DNA from: Alkalicoccus luteus
GTDB taxonomy: Bacteria > Bacillota > Bacilli > Bacillales > Salisediminibacteriaceae
Reading direction: 5' to 3'
Assembly: GCF_012034335.1 (NCBI RefSeq)
Contig: NZ_JAATHJ010000003.1
Location: 62,001-126,000 of the forward strand
Length of the DNA stretch: 64,000 nt
Part shown: one piece after another, positions 40,497 to 48,952 of the stretch
Numbering within the stretch: position 1 is the stretch's first letter
How the letters are laid out: each line of letters starts with the position of its first letter
Program-made: the position numbers and the translations under genes
Notes under the pieces: generated by a model
What the model was told of the DNA's origin: nothing
What the model saw: the letters and a program-made list of their open reading frames with translations, nothing else
Databases searched by the model: none

Positions 40497-41153
40497 TAGA
40501 GTATCGACAAAGTCGGTTTAGGTGAATCACGGTGCATCTGCCTCTATCTTCGAGCACTCGCTTTCCGGAGGGAACGGGCTCGGCTTTCGCCTCGTTCTGA
40601 CCCTCCTGTAGTCGAGGTCCGCCGATTTTGGCAGCTGCAAGGTGAGCGTTGAAAAGCCTGATTTTTTAGGCAGGATCCTGCTGGAAACCGGTTGAACCTT
40701 TCCCCATACGATGTTTTTTAATGATTCGTGATGCCTGGGCTTCGCAGCATTTATCAGGGATGCAACAGCCAGTCTGAGTCATCCCGCGAGACCATCGCCT
40801 CCGTGGTTTTTGGCGACTGTTCGAATTCCCCCGCGTTATGTTACTTTTGCGAAGGCTTAAGTTGTTTTATTCGTTATAACGGTCTGTTAAGTTGCGTAAG
40901 TCATTTTTGACCGCTGTTAAGTTAGTTTCACGGAGCGTTCTGTTACAATTTCCGTGGTTTGTTGCTTTTGCCATCTGCAATGTTGTTTTTGCCGTCAACA
41001 CGTTCCGCCAGACCAGCGCTTAAAGCGATAAGCAGCATACGTCTGTACAAAAAAACGCTTAATCGGCTGAAAGCACACGGCAGGCTCGTTAAGCGGAGGG
41101 GAATACAACCAAACGAAGAAACGTGTAAGCAGATTGACTTTGTCAACAGCCAG
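40497..41153 (-). mobile_element. Terminator-abutting repeat element, copy 2 (657 bp)
   Basis: Read on the minus strand, it begins CTGGCTGTTGACAAAGTCAA and continues for about 90 bp nearly identical to copy 1. It ends with a segment shared with copies 1 and 3 (CCGTTCCCTCCGGAAAGCGA) and the inverted end TAGAGTATCGACAAAGTCGG. Its middle (about 40650-41040) differs from the other copies and is AT-rich with repeated TGTTAAGTT words. No transposase or other convincing frame is present. It accounts for most of the 900-bp gap between hemE and pbpF. Confidence 0.8.
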
Positions 41154-41180
41154 AATCGTCCGCTTAAACAAACGGACGAT
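41154..41180 (-). terminator. pbpF terminator hairpin, proximal copy
   Basis: Stem ATCGTCCG/CGGACGAT, 16 bp after the pbpF stop codon. Its T tract is cut to two bases by the repeat element that follows. The duplicate at 40470-40496 keeps the full T tract. Confidence 0.75.
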
Positions 41181-41196
41181 CTGATGATTTTTTGTT

Positions 41197-43302
41197 TTAT
41201 GAACCGTTCCTGGAAAAGATATTCCATGAGGCTTCGACGATGTCCGAGGCTTCCCCTTCTGAACGAGTCTGAGGGTTATACGGCACTACCTGGAAGGCGT
41301 GGGAGCTGAACAAATTCTGGCGGCTCAGCGTATAGCTTGAGCCTCCTTCTATTTCTTCGAGGAGTTCACGCTCGCCATCCTCTATGCGATATACGTGAAA
41401 CACGACCCGGTCATCTTCAGGCTCCTGCCAGCTCAGTTCAATTTCAGCCCCTAGAAACCCTGCCCGCATGTCCACTTCAAGCGGTCCTGTTCCAGCCAGC
41501 TGAATCGGCTCGTCAAGTTCGGTGACATTATCCGGTTTTTCAAATGCTGTTTCAACAGCATGTTCACCGATGACTTCTTTAAACAGGGAGGCGGCCGTAC
41601 CGCTGGAAGACTCCCCGTTTGAACCTCCGCCCATCCACAGCGCCCCGCTTAGTTCCGGCGTCCATCCGGCAAACCAGATATCACGTGCGTTCTGGGACGT
41701 CCCGGTTTTTCCTGCTAAATCGCCGCTGTAATCTCCTGCAGAAGCAGTTCCATCTGTCACAGCGGCTTCGAGCATTCTTGTCATATACCATGCTGTCTGC
41801 TCGCTGAAAACCCGTTTCTCCTCGACCTGTTCTCCTTCTAAATCCTCACCGTCTCTTCCGACCGCATTTGTAATCAAATACGGCTCCGTGTACATTCCTC
41901 CGTCCGCAAAAGAACGGTAGACAGCAGCCGCCTGGAGAGGCGAAATCCCTTCCTGCATTCCGCCGAGCGCTATCGATAATCCCTCATCGCCGCTTTCGAT
42001 ATTAAAGTCGGCCAGTACTTGACGGGCCTGCTCTATGCCTATTTCATTTAACAGCCAGACTGCTGGAGCATTAAGCGAGTCCTTTACCGCTTCATACATC
42101 GTTACTTCGCCGCTGTAAGTATCACTGAAATTTCTCGGCTCATAGCCGTCATAAGAAAGCAGTTCATCAGTCAGCAGGCTGTATGGCTCGTAATCACCTG
42201 ATTCCATAGCAGGTGCATAAACCGCAGGCGGCTTCATAAGCGATCCCGGCTGTTGAGCTGATGCAGCATAGTTGAATCCTTTTCTCGTGTATTCTTTCCC
42301 CCCCTGCACGGCGGTAACAGCTCCTGTTTCGTTATCAAGAAGCACCCCAGCACCCTGCATGCCTTGCTCCGGATACCGATCATCATCGGTCAGTCTTTCA
42401 TATAAATCAGCTTGAAGGTCTGCGTCCAGGGAAGTCGTAATCGTATATCCCCCTGTAAGGACGCCTTCCTCACTGATGCCGTAGCGGGTTTCCATCTCAC
42501 GCAGCAGCATATCGACAAATGTATCATACGCTGGATCTGATGCTATACTGTGCTGTTCCTCGGGAAGTGTTCTGCTTTGCATACTCACCGTTTCCTCCGC
42601 CGTTAAATAGTCCTGACGGTGCATCAGGCCGAGTACGAGGTTACGCCGCTCTCTCGCCTGGTCCATATCTGCAAATGGAGAATACAGCGCCGGCCCTTTA
42701 GGAAGAGCCGCGAGAAGTGCGCCTTCGTGAGGCTCCAGTTCGTCGATCGATTTATCAAAGTAGAGCCTTGATGCTGCCTGCACTCCATGAGCCCCGTGGC
42801 CGAAATAAATACGGTTCAAATACATCTCTAATATTTCTTCTTTTTCGTAGCGATGCTCTAAATTTAACGCGATCAATGCTTCTTCTGTTTTCCGAAGCAA
42901 CGATTTTTCCGGAGACAAAAATGCATTTTTTGCAAGCTGCTGGGTGATTGTACTGCCTCCTTCAGCCGCTGATCTCGTTACGATATCACGGTAAAGCGCT
43001 CTGCCAATCGAGCGGAAATCAAGCCCGGTATGCTCAAAAAAACGTTGATCCTCCACTGCGATAAAAGCATGCTGCACATGTTCAGGTATTTCTTCTATCG
43101 ACACGGTTTCCCTGTTTTCTTCAAACAGCCGTACCAGTTCATTGCCTTCCTGATCGACCACCGTTGTCGTTTCCGCCGGAATAAGCTCTGTTTCATCTAA
43201 TGTATAGGTGCCAAATAAAATGATTCCTAAATAACCTGTCACTGCCAGAATTGCAGTCGACAATAGAACAATAATCGTATAGGCAATCCTTCTGCCCCAC
43301 AT
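41197..43302 (-). CDS. pbpF: Class A penicillin-binding protein (PbpF/PBP2C-like)
   Basis: A bifunctional cell-wall enzyme. A membrane anchor (residues 5-30) is followed by a glycosyltransferase domain (AVEDQRFFEHTGLD, EGGSTITQQLAKN, NLEHRYEKEEILEMYLN) and a transpeptidase with all three motifs: S354-x2-K357 (GSLMKP), S409-x-N411 (SLNAP) and K532-TGT. The C-terminal 110 residues form a fibronectin-like tail (ELSWQEPEDDRVVFHVYRIEDG). The start at 43302 (MWGRR) follows GAGGTGA; an in-frame ATG at 43323 also has AGGTGA. Position beside hemE matches pbpF in B. subtilis, which has a role in spores. Confidence 0.93.
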   Translation of the reverse strand: MWGRRIAYTIIVLLSTAILAVTGYLGIILFGTYTLDETELIPAETTTVVDQEGNELVRLFEENRETVSIEEIPEHVQHAFIAVEDQRFFEHTGLDFRSIGRALYRDIVTRSAAEGGSTITQQLAKNAFLSPEKSLLRKTEEALIALNLEHRYEKEEILEMYLNRIYFGHGAHGVQAASRLYFDKSIDELEPHEGALLAALPKGPALYSPFADMDQARERRNLVLGLMHRQDYLTAEETVSMQSRTLPEEQHSIASDPAYDTFVDMLLREMETRYGISEEGVLTGGYTITTSLDADLQADLYERLTDDDRYPEQGMQGAGVLLDNETGAVTAVQGGKEYTRKGFNYAASAQQPGSLMKPPAVYAPAMESGDYEPYSLLTDELLSYDGYEPRNFSDTYSGEVTMYEAVKDSLNAPAVWLLNEIGIEQARQVLADFNIESGDEGLSIALGGMQEGISPLQAAAVYRSFADGGMYTEPYLITNAVGRDGEDLEGEQVEEKRVFSEQTAWYMTRMLEAAVTDGTASAGDYSGDLAGKTGTSQNARDIWFAGWTPELSGALWMGGGSNGESSSGTAASLFKEVIGEHAVETAFEKPDNVTELDEPIQLAGTGPLEVDMRAGFLGAEIELSWQEPEDDRVVFHVYRIEDGERELLEEIEGGSSYTLSRQNLFSSHAFQVVPYNPQTRSEGEASDIVEASWNIFSRNGS

Positions 43303-43467
43303 TGCGCTCACCTCATTCTGCATTGTATCACCTGAAAGACCTTGCTGATACACTTGTTAATACGCTGAACAGACAGGGAAGGTTGCACATTTTGTGAAAC
43401 TTGCGTGACAAGGATGTTATCGGCGCACTCTCTCGTGTATGATTAATTTGAGAAAGCGGGTGGAAAC

Positions 43468-44205
43468 ATGTACAGCCTAAGCATATTTATGATTAATGAA
43501 TTAACGTTTTTATCCATATGGATTGCTCTTTTCGCGGGAATCGTTTCCTTTTTATCTCCATGCGTCTTCCCGCTCGTGCCGGCATACTTAGCACAGCTTA
43601 CCGGCTCCGAAATTACGCAGAATCGTGTATCTGCTGATCGCCGGCTGATTTTATCGCGTTCGCTCGGTTTTATTCTTGGATTCACGTCGATCTTTTTGGC
43701 GCTCGGAGCATCGACCTCCATGCTCGGGGGATTGTTTTTGCAGCATCAAGGGTTAATGGAGCAGCTCGGCGGTATTATCATCGTCTTATTCGGACTCCAT
43801 CTGGCCGGATTTTTCCAGCTTGATTTTCTCATGAGTGAGAAACGTATGAAAAATCCCGGCCGCTCGACGAGCTTTGGAAGATCCGTGCTGTTCGGCCTTG
43901 TCTTTGCAGCAGGATGGTCACCTTGTATCGGACTGGTGCTGGGCTCTATTCTTGCGCTGGCTTCACAGCAGGATCCTGCCGGCGGCATGCTTTTGCTGCT
44001 TGTTTATTCCGCAGGACTCGGAATCCCGTTCCTGCTGGTAGGTCTTTTATTTGCAAGGTCGCTCGATAAAATGCGCAGTTTAAATAAATTTCTACCCGTC
44101 TTTCAAAAGATCAGCGGCGGCGTTATGATTATTTTAGGGATCATGCTATTCACCGGATTGTTTGCCAGAATAGCAGGTTACCTGTCGCAGTATTACATTA
44201 TCTAA
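43468..44205 (+). CDS. ccdA: CcdA-type thiol-disulfide membrane reductase
   Basis: A 245-residue polytopic protein of the CcdA/DsbD transmembrane family that carries reducing power from cytoplasmic thioredoxin to the outside, for cytochrome c maturation and spore-cortex formation. About six helices are present. The two redox cysteines are C32 (FLSPCVFPLVPAY) and C153 (AGWSPCIGLVLG), both with the typical proline next to them. The ATG follows AAAGCGGGTGG. It is divergent from pbpF. No resA or other cytochrome gene is adjacent, so its exact partner is open. It could be a paralog of the canonical ccdA. Confidence 0.88.
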   Translation: MYSLSIFMINELTFLSIWIALFAGIVSFLSPCVFPLVPAYLAQLTGSEITQNRVSADRRLILSRSLGFILGFTSIFLALGASTSMLGGLFLQHQGLMEQLGGIIIVLFGLHLAGFFQLDFLMSEKRMKNPGRSTSFGRSVLFGLVFAAGWSPCIGLVLGSILALASQQDPAGGMLLLLVYSAGLGIPFLLVGLLFARSLDKMRSLNKFLPVFQKISGGVMIILGIMLFTGLFARIAGYLSQYYII

Positions 44206-44239
44206 TTCAACACGCTGAATGCCGGCAGACAAAAGCAGA

Positions 44240-44271
44240 ACAACAGCAGCCTTTTTAGAGGCTGCTGTTTT
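44240..44271 (+). repeat. 32-bp direct repeat, left copy (ccdA terminator)
   Basis: Contains the full hairpin ACAGCAGCC/GGCTGCTGT of the ccdA terminator plus TTTT. It is identical over 32 bases to 44801-44832 on the other side of repeat element copy 3. Confidence 0.92.
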
Positions 44272-44800
44272 CAGGCTGTTGATAAAGTCAACTTATTTAC
44301 ATGGTTATTCGATTGATTGTATTTCCTCTCTGTTTACCGGCGGAAGCTTGCCGTGGGCTGGCCTTCAGCTATTTCTCAGGGTGACCCCTGAGAAAGGATC
44401 TTCAGACTGCGCGGCTTCCACTGGCGTCTCCGCCGGACACATCGGGGAAACGGCTCTGCTTCGTGGAAAACAACGTCACGACAGACGCGACTGCTTTTTG
44501 TACTTTCATAATGAATTCTACGAAGTACGGACACCCCTGTTCAACATTGAAACGTCTCATCGGGAAAGTTCTATCCGTATGGAAGCCGATCGTGCATTCA
44601 TAACCAGGCACTTGAAACGCACTGACAGCTGCCGACATCGGAGGACCTCGACTCCAGGAGGATCAGAACGAGGCGAAGATCCAGCGCTTCCGGCAGCAGG
44701 AGGAAGCGGTTAGCTGAGCCCGTTCCCTCCGGAAAGCGAGTGTCCGCAGATACAGGCAGATGCAACGTTATTCACTTAAAATGACTTTATCCACACTCTG
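44272..44800 (+). mobile_element. Terminator-abutting repeat element, copy 3 (529 bp)
   Basis: Starts CAGGCTGTTGATAAAGTCAA. The other end, read inward on the minus strand, is CAGAGTGTGGATAAAGTCAT, so the two 20-mers match at 16 positions. It lies between exact 32-bp direct repeats, each a whole terminator. This is the clearest sign that the unit moved as a discrete element. The interior aligns with copy 1, including AGGATCAGAACGAGGCGAAG and CCCGTTCCCTCCGGAAAGCG. The open frames inside are not conserved between copies, so it is taken as non-coding and non-autonomous. Confidence 0.87.
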
Positions 44801-44837
44801 ACAACAGCAGCCTTTTTAGAGGCTGCTGTTTTTTTGC
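44801..44837 (+). terminator. ccdA terminator, right copy with full T tract
   Basis: Second copy of the 32-bp repeat, ending in seven T. With the left copy it flanks the repeat element. The 256 bp from here to the yhaA start hold no gene. A TATGAT at 45059-45064 may be its -10, without a good -35. Confidence 0.88.
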
Positions 44838-45096
44838 GACTTTGAACAAAGACCTGCTCCTTCATATCTTTTTTCCAGTTCAATTCACCAATTAGAAACG
44901 AAAGCGGTTTTCCGGAGCCGGTTATTTCTTCTGATTCGCTGCAAAAGTCCTTTCTAATCGATCATCCAGCCCGGTCCGCCCTGCAAAACAAGCATGTTCA
45001 AATAATCCCGTGTATAGGTAAAGAATCGGACAATTCTTTTCATTTACCGTTGAAAAACGTATGATAGAACCACTACATAGGAATGGAGGCTGAATG

Positions 45097-46308
45097 ATGT
45101 ACAACGATATACAAAAACAGCTCAAGGAGCATTTCCAGGAAATGGTGGAAATCCGACGGCATTTGCATCAATACCCGGAGCTTTCGTTTCAGGAAGTCGA
45201 AACGCCTGCTTACATCGCTGACTATCACCGACAGCTGGGGCATGAAGTAAAAGAAGGCGTTGGGGAGCGCGGCGTCACAGCCGTGCTTAAAGGAGGAAAG
45301 CCTGGTCCCGTGGTGGCGCTGCGTGCCGACTTCGACGCACTTCCGATTCACGAGGAAACAGAACTTGAGTTCCGCTCCAAGCGCGATGGTGCTATGCACG
45401 CTTGCGGGCACGACGGGCATACCGCTGAACTTTTAGTGCTCGCCAAAGTACTCAATAAGTGGCAGCAGCAGCTGGCTGGCACAATCGTGTTTATTCACCA
45501 GCATGCAGAGGAATATGCACCGGGCGGCGCCCAGGCAATGATTGCTGATGGGTGTCTGGAAGGTGTCGACGTTATATACGGCACACACCTGTGGGCTACC
45601 CTGGAGCTTGGCACGATAGATTACTCGAAGCACCGGCTCATGGCAGCTGCCGATAAATTCACGATTGATGTACAGGGAAAAGGCGGACACGGTGCCCAGC
45701 CGCATTTAACAAAGGACGCGATTTTAATCGGCTCGCAGATCATACAGTCTCTTCAGCATATCGTCAGCCGCTATGTGGATCCGATGGAAAGTGCTGTTGT
45801 CAGCGTCGGCCATTTCGAATCTAAAAACGCCTACAATGTTATCGCCGACAGAGCAAAAATTATCGGTACAGCCAGAAGCTTTGATGAAGGAGTCCGCGAT
45901 ATTCTGGAAGAGCGGATAAAAGGAATTGCCGAAGGTACCGGTAAGCATCACGGCGCCGAAGTAAGCGCCGTCTATGAGCGAGGGTATCCGGCAGTCGTTA
46001 ACCACGAGGAGCAGGCGGAAGTCATTGCCGAAACAGCAGAACTGGCCTCTCAGACGCAGCTAGTAAATGAATGTGTTCCACAAATGGGCGGAGAAGATTT
46101 CGCCTACTACCTCCAGGAAGTAAAAGGAGCGTTTTTCTTTACAGGTGCAAAAAATCCGAATTGGGAAACCGCCTATCCGCATCATCATCCTAAATTTGAT
46201 ATCGATGAGCGCGCCATGCTCCATGCAGCAGAAGTGCTCACCGGACTTGTGCTTTACGAGTTCGGCCAGCTTTATGAACTGTATGATGAAGAAGATGAAA
46301 GTGCATAG
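45097..46308 (+). CDS. yhaA: M20D-family amidohydrolase (YhaA-like)
   Basis: A cytoplasmic metallopeptidase-type hydrolase that would remove acyl or peptide groups from N-acyl-amino acids. Metal and catalytic motifs include ALRADFDALPI, HACGHDGHT near residue 102, the glutamates in HQHAEEYAPGGA, GKGGHGAQPH in the dimerising domain, and the C-terminal MGGEDFAYYL. Length is about 403. The start is the second of two ATGs, seven bases after GGAGG. The first is only four away. Its closeness to ecsAB matches yhaA in B. subtilis. True substrate is unknown. Confidence 0.92.
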   Translation: MYNDIQKQLKEHFQEMVEIRRHLHQYPELSFQEVETPAYIADYHRQLGHEVKEGVGERGVTAVLKGGKPGPVVALRADFDALPIHEETELEFRSKRDGAMHACGHDGHTAELLVLAKVLNKWQQQLAGTIVFIHQHAEEYAPGGAQAMIADGCLEGVDVIYGTHLWATLELGTIDYSKHRLMAAADKFTIDVQGKGGHGAQPHLTKDAILIGSQIIQSLQHIVSRYVDPMESAVVSVGHFESKNAYNVIADRAKIIGTARSFDEGVRDILEERIKGIAEGTGKHHGAEVSAVYERGYPAVVNHEEQAEVIAETAELASQTQLVNECVPQMGGEDFAYYLQEVKGAFFFTGAKNPNWETAYPHHHPKFDIDERAMLHAAEVLTGLVLYEFGQLYELYDEEDESA

Positions 46309-46321
46309 ACCTGCATTAAGC

Positions 46322-46355
46322 AAAAGCCGCTGATCACAATGATCAGCGGCTCTTT
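46322..46355. terminator. Bidirectional terminator between yhaA and ecsB
   Basis: Arms AAAAGCCGCTGATCA and TGATCAGCGGCTcTTTT form a 13-bp stem with A and T runs on both sides, in the convergent gap. Confidence 0.9.
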
Positions 46356-46366
46356 TACTGGCATTA

Positions 46367-47569
46367 TCAGGCTGCATCGGCCTGTTTTTTTAAACGGACT
46401 CGTGCTGAGTATACAGAGACAGCCGCAGCAGCTGCGAAAGCCGGCAGCGCTGCTGCAGCATCCGGAAGAGCCGCCAGACCGAATACAACAGCCTGCATCC
46501 CCCCGGCTCGCATTATCCACCATCCTGCTGCGTGATATCGATCTTTATGATCAATCGGATAGAGCGGCAGCATTTGATTCGTATCAAAATGATATGTCAT
46601 CGTTTCCAGCTGCCGAACTGTCATATAGCTGAATAAAGCAGCTACGAGCCAGACTCCCCAAGTGATGTGCACAGCTAAGATAAACACCACGCCTACAGCA
46701 GTCAGCCTGATCCAGATGCCACTGTAATCGCCTGAACGGATGAGCGCTCTGCCTAGCAAATAGCGATAGGTAAACTGTTTGCCGTACGAAATGTTTCGCA
46801 GGAGATAAGAGAGCAGCTTCCGTTCTTTAACATCCTTCCTGAGCTGTGGAACATCTGTAAAGTTATCCGCCATTCGGAAAAAGGTGCGCACCATGTTTTC
46901 TTCAAGCCGGATTACTCTTTCCCAATTTAACAGCCCTGTGCGATTTCTTAGTATGACATACAAAACAAGCAGCACAGCGAGGGACACGAAAACCGCTGCC
47001 GTATATCCTGCAAAAGCAGCATACAGCAGTGCAAATGTCGCCGAAGCCCGGACAACAACTCCTGCACGATAAAACCGAACGTCCTGCAGTTTCTGTTCTT
47101 CAAATGAAAATGCAAGATTCCATGCCTTTGCTGCAGCAAGTACGCCGACCGTCCAGAGAAACGGTTCCCATCCGAAAGCAATCCGGTCGAGAAAAAGCGG
47201 TGTAAGTAAAAACAAAAGCGTCATCATCCAGAAAATTTCCATTGCAAAACTATAGATATAAGAGGCTCTGAAATAAGCATTCAGCCGCTTTTCCATCGGC
47301 AGAATAAATACGAGATCAGCAGGCTTAAGGAAAGTACGGACCCGTCCTCTTACCGCCATCAGAGTGAATACCCCTGCAAAGAAAAGCGCTGCCGGAAAGG
47401 TTTCGGGAAGCCATTCCAAAAACGGCCCGTAGTAGTAGGAGCCAAACAGCATCAGAATATAAAGTGTAAATACAAAACCGCTGTTGCCGATCAGCCTGAG
47501 GTATTTCATTGCCAGTATCCAGTAATCTCGGCGGCGGACATGCCACAGCTCCATCGGATCATTATGCAT
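46367..47569 (-). CDS. ecsB: ABC transporter permease EcsB
   Basis: A 400-residue membrane protein with about ten hydrophobic segments, the EcsB type. EcsAB in B. subtilis affects secretion, competence and intramembrane proteolysis by RasP, probably by peptide export. The start at 47569 (MHNDPMELWHVRRRDYW) overlaps the end of ecsA by 8 bp and has AGGAA ahead of it within ecsA, so translation is coupled. The C-terminus is rich in alanine. No ecsC follows. The transcript ends at the terminator shared with yhaA. Confidence 0.92.
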   Translation of the reverse strand: MHNDPMELWHVRRRDYWILAMKYLRLIGNSGFVFTLYILMLFGSYYYGPFLEWLPETFPAALFFAGVFTLMAVRGRVRTFLKPADLVFILPMEKRLNAYFRASYIYSFAMEIFWMMTLLFLLTPLFLDRIAFGWEPFLWTVGVLAAAKAWNLAFSFEEQKLQDVRFYRAGVVVRASATFALLYAAFAGYTAAVFVSLAVLLVLYVILRNRTGLLNWERVIRLEENMVRTFFRMADNFTDVPQLRKDVKERKLLSYLLRNISYGKQFTYRYLLGRALIRSGDYSGIWIRLTAVGVVFILAVHITWGVWLVAALFSYMTVRQLETMTYHFDTNQMLPLYPIDHKDRYHAAGWWIMRAGGMQAVVFGLAALPDAAAALPAFAAAAAVSVYSARVRLKKQADAA

Positions 47570-48308
47570 CGTTAGTTCCTGCCTCTGCTGCATAAATGTC
47601 ATCCAGAGCCGCTTCCGGCATACCGGCTTGTTCCCGTAGTTCATCCAGCGTCCCTTTCATAATCACTCTTCCCTCATCGAGGAACACGAAGCGGTCACAG
47701 TAACGTTCAGCTGTGGCAAGAATATGCGTGGACATCAGTATTCCGCAGCCGTCCGATTTCATCTGCTCCATCGTTTCAAGAAACGATTTAATTCCGACTG
47801 GATCAAGTCCGACGAATGGTTCGTCTGCGATATACAAGTCCGGTCTCAGCAGAAAAGCACTCATGATCATCACTTTCTGACGCATTCCTTTTGAAAAATG
47901 ATCCGGAAACCAGTTTCTCATCTTCTTCATCCGGAATTGCTTCAGCAGTTTTTCCGCACGCTCCTGAAATACCGCCTCCTCAATGCCGTAAGCCATGGCA
48001 GTTACCTCAAGATGCTCCCAGAGCGTCAGCTCCTCATATAAAATGGGTGTTTCAGGTATGTACGCAATTCGCGAACGATAGGCATCCGGATCGTTTGCAA
48101 GTGTGCTGCCACCCACTGTTATCGCTCCTTTGTGCGGCTGCAGCAGTCCTAGAATGTGCTTGATCGTGGTGCTTTTACCAGCTCCATTCAGTCCGATCAG
48201 GCCAACGATTTCTCCTCTGTTTACTGTCATATCCAGATCGTGCAGCACAGGTCTTGTTCTGCTGTAGCCGCCTGTCACATCTGATACGTTAAGCAATTGA
48301 TTGCTCAC
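47562..48308 (-). CDS. ecsA: ABC transporter ATPase EcsA
   Basis: The ATPase of the Ecs exporter. Walker A LIGLNGAGKSTTIKH, Q-loop region IPETPILYEELTLWEHL, signature FSKGMRQKV (a variant of LSGGQ also present in B. subtilis EcsA), Walker B LYIADEPFVGLDP and H-loop STHILATAERYCD are all intact. The start is a GTG at 48308, eight bases after GGAGG. In-frame ATGs further up overlap that site. Length is 248. It is divergent from hit across a 150-bp gap. Confidence 0.95.
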   Translation of the reverse strand: MSNQLLNVSDVTGGYSRTRPVLHDLDMTVNRGEIVGLIGLNGAGKSTTIKHILGLLQPHKGAITVGGSTLANDPDAYRSRIAYIPETPILYEELTLWEHLEVTAMAYGIEEAVFQERAEKLLKQFRMKKMRNWFPDHFSKGMRQKVMIMSAFLLRPDLYIADEPFVGLDPVGIKSFLETMEQMKSDGCGILMSTHILATAERYCDRFVFLDEGRVIMKGTLDELREQAGMPEAALDDIYAAEAGTNDA

Positions 48309-48458
48309 CTGGCATTCCTCCTCTTTCATCATCTTAGCCGATCAACAGGCTGTTGAAAAGAATCCTCCTTCGAAACTCGCAGCCTGTAAGAAAATATGAT
48401 AAGCTGTTTTTTATTATATGAATATTCCTACTACTACAAAAAAAAGAGGTGTATACCG

Positions 48459-48887
48459 ATGACGGATGAATCTTGTATTTTCTGCAAAATTATCAGCGGA
48501 GAGATTCCTTCTGCGAAAGTGTATGAGAATGAACACGTCTATGCATTCCTTGATATCAGTCAGGTGACGAAGGGACATACGCTCATTATCCCGAAGAGTC
48601 ACGAAAAGGATGTGTTCGAGCTAAATGAGGAAACGGCGGCGGAACTTTTCAAAGCAGTGCCGGCCGTAGCAACTGCTATTAACGATACGTTTCAGCCGGA
48701 AGGCCTGAATGTATTGAATAACAATAAAGAGCCCGCCGGCCAGTCGGTGTTTCATTATCACCTGCATCTGATCCCCCGCTACGGAGCTCAAGACGGATTC
48801 AAAGCAATCTGGGAAGAACACAGCAGTGATTACGATACCGAAACGCTTCAGAAAATGGCGCAGGATATCGCAAGCGCAATCAACTGA
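48459..48887 (+). CDS. hit: HIT-family nucleotide hydrolase Hit
   Basis: A 142-residue histidine-triad protein with the active site H99-Y-H101-L-H103 (VFHYHLHLIPR) and the N-terminal zinc-like CIFCKI motif. Members cleave phosphoramidates and dinucleotide polyphosphates. Its cell role in Bacilli is unclear. The start ATG lies eight bases after AGAGGTG. The longer frame upstream has no ribosome site. Divergent from ecsA, as in B. subtilis, with serC following. Confidence 0.94.
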   Translation: MTDESCIFCKIISGEIPSAKVYENEHVYAFLDISQVTKGHTLIIPKSHEKDVFELNEETAAELFKAVPAVATAINDTFQPEGLNVLNNNKEPAGQSVFHYHLHLIPRYGAQDGFKAIWEEHSSDYDTETLQKMAQDIASAIN

Positions 48888-48892
48888 CAGAG

Positions 48893-48924
48893 CGGCCGGA
48901 GCTGCAATACTCCGGCCGGCTTTG
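48893..48924 (+). terminator. Stem-loop between hit and serC
   Basis: Arms CGGCCGGAG and CTCCGGCCG form a 9-bp stem followed by GCTTTGATT. It lies just after the hit stop codon. The weak T tract suggests partial termination before serC. Confidence 0.5.
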
Positions 48925-48952
48925 ATTCATAATGCCAGGAGGATGAATACGT

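Noticed and set aside
40860-41000. Possible tandem repeat or CRISPR-like array in the middle of repeat copy 2
   Set aside because: The recurring TGTTAAGTT words are irregular in spacing and sequence. There are no constant spacers, and no cas genes are in the window.
44402-44638. Open frame of 78 codons on the minus strand inside repeat copy 3
   Set aside because: The matching region in copy 1 does not keep the frame, and no start signal is present. It is taken as chance coding in a non-coding repeat.
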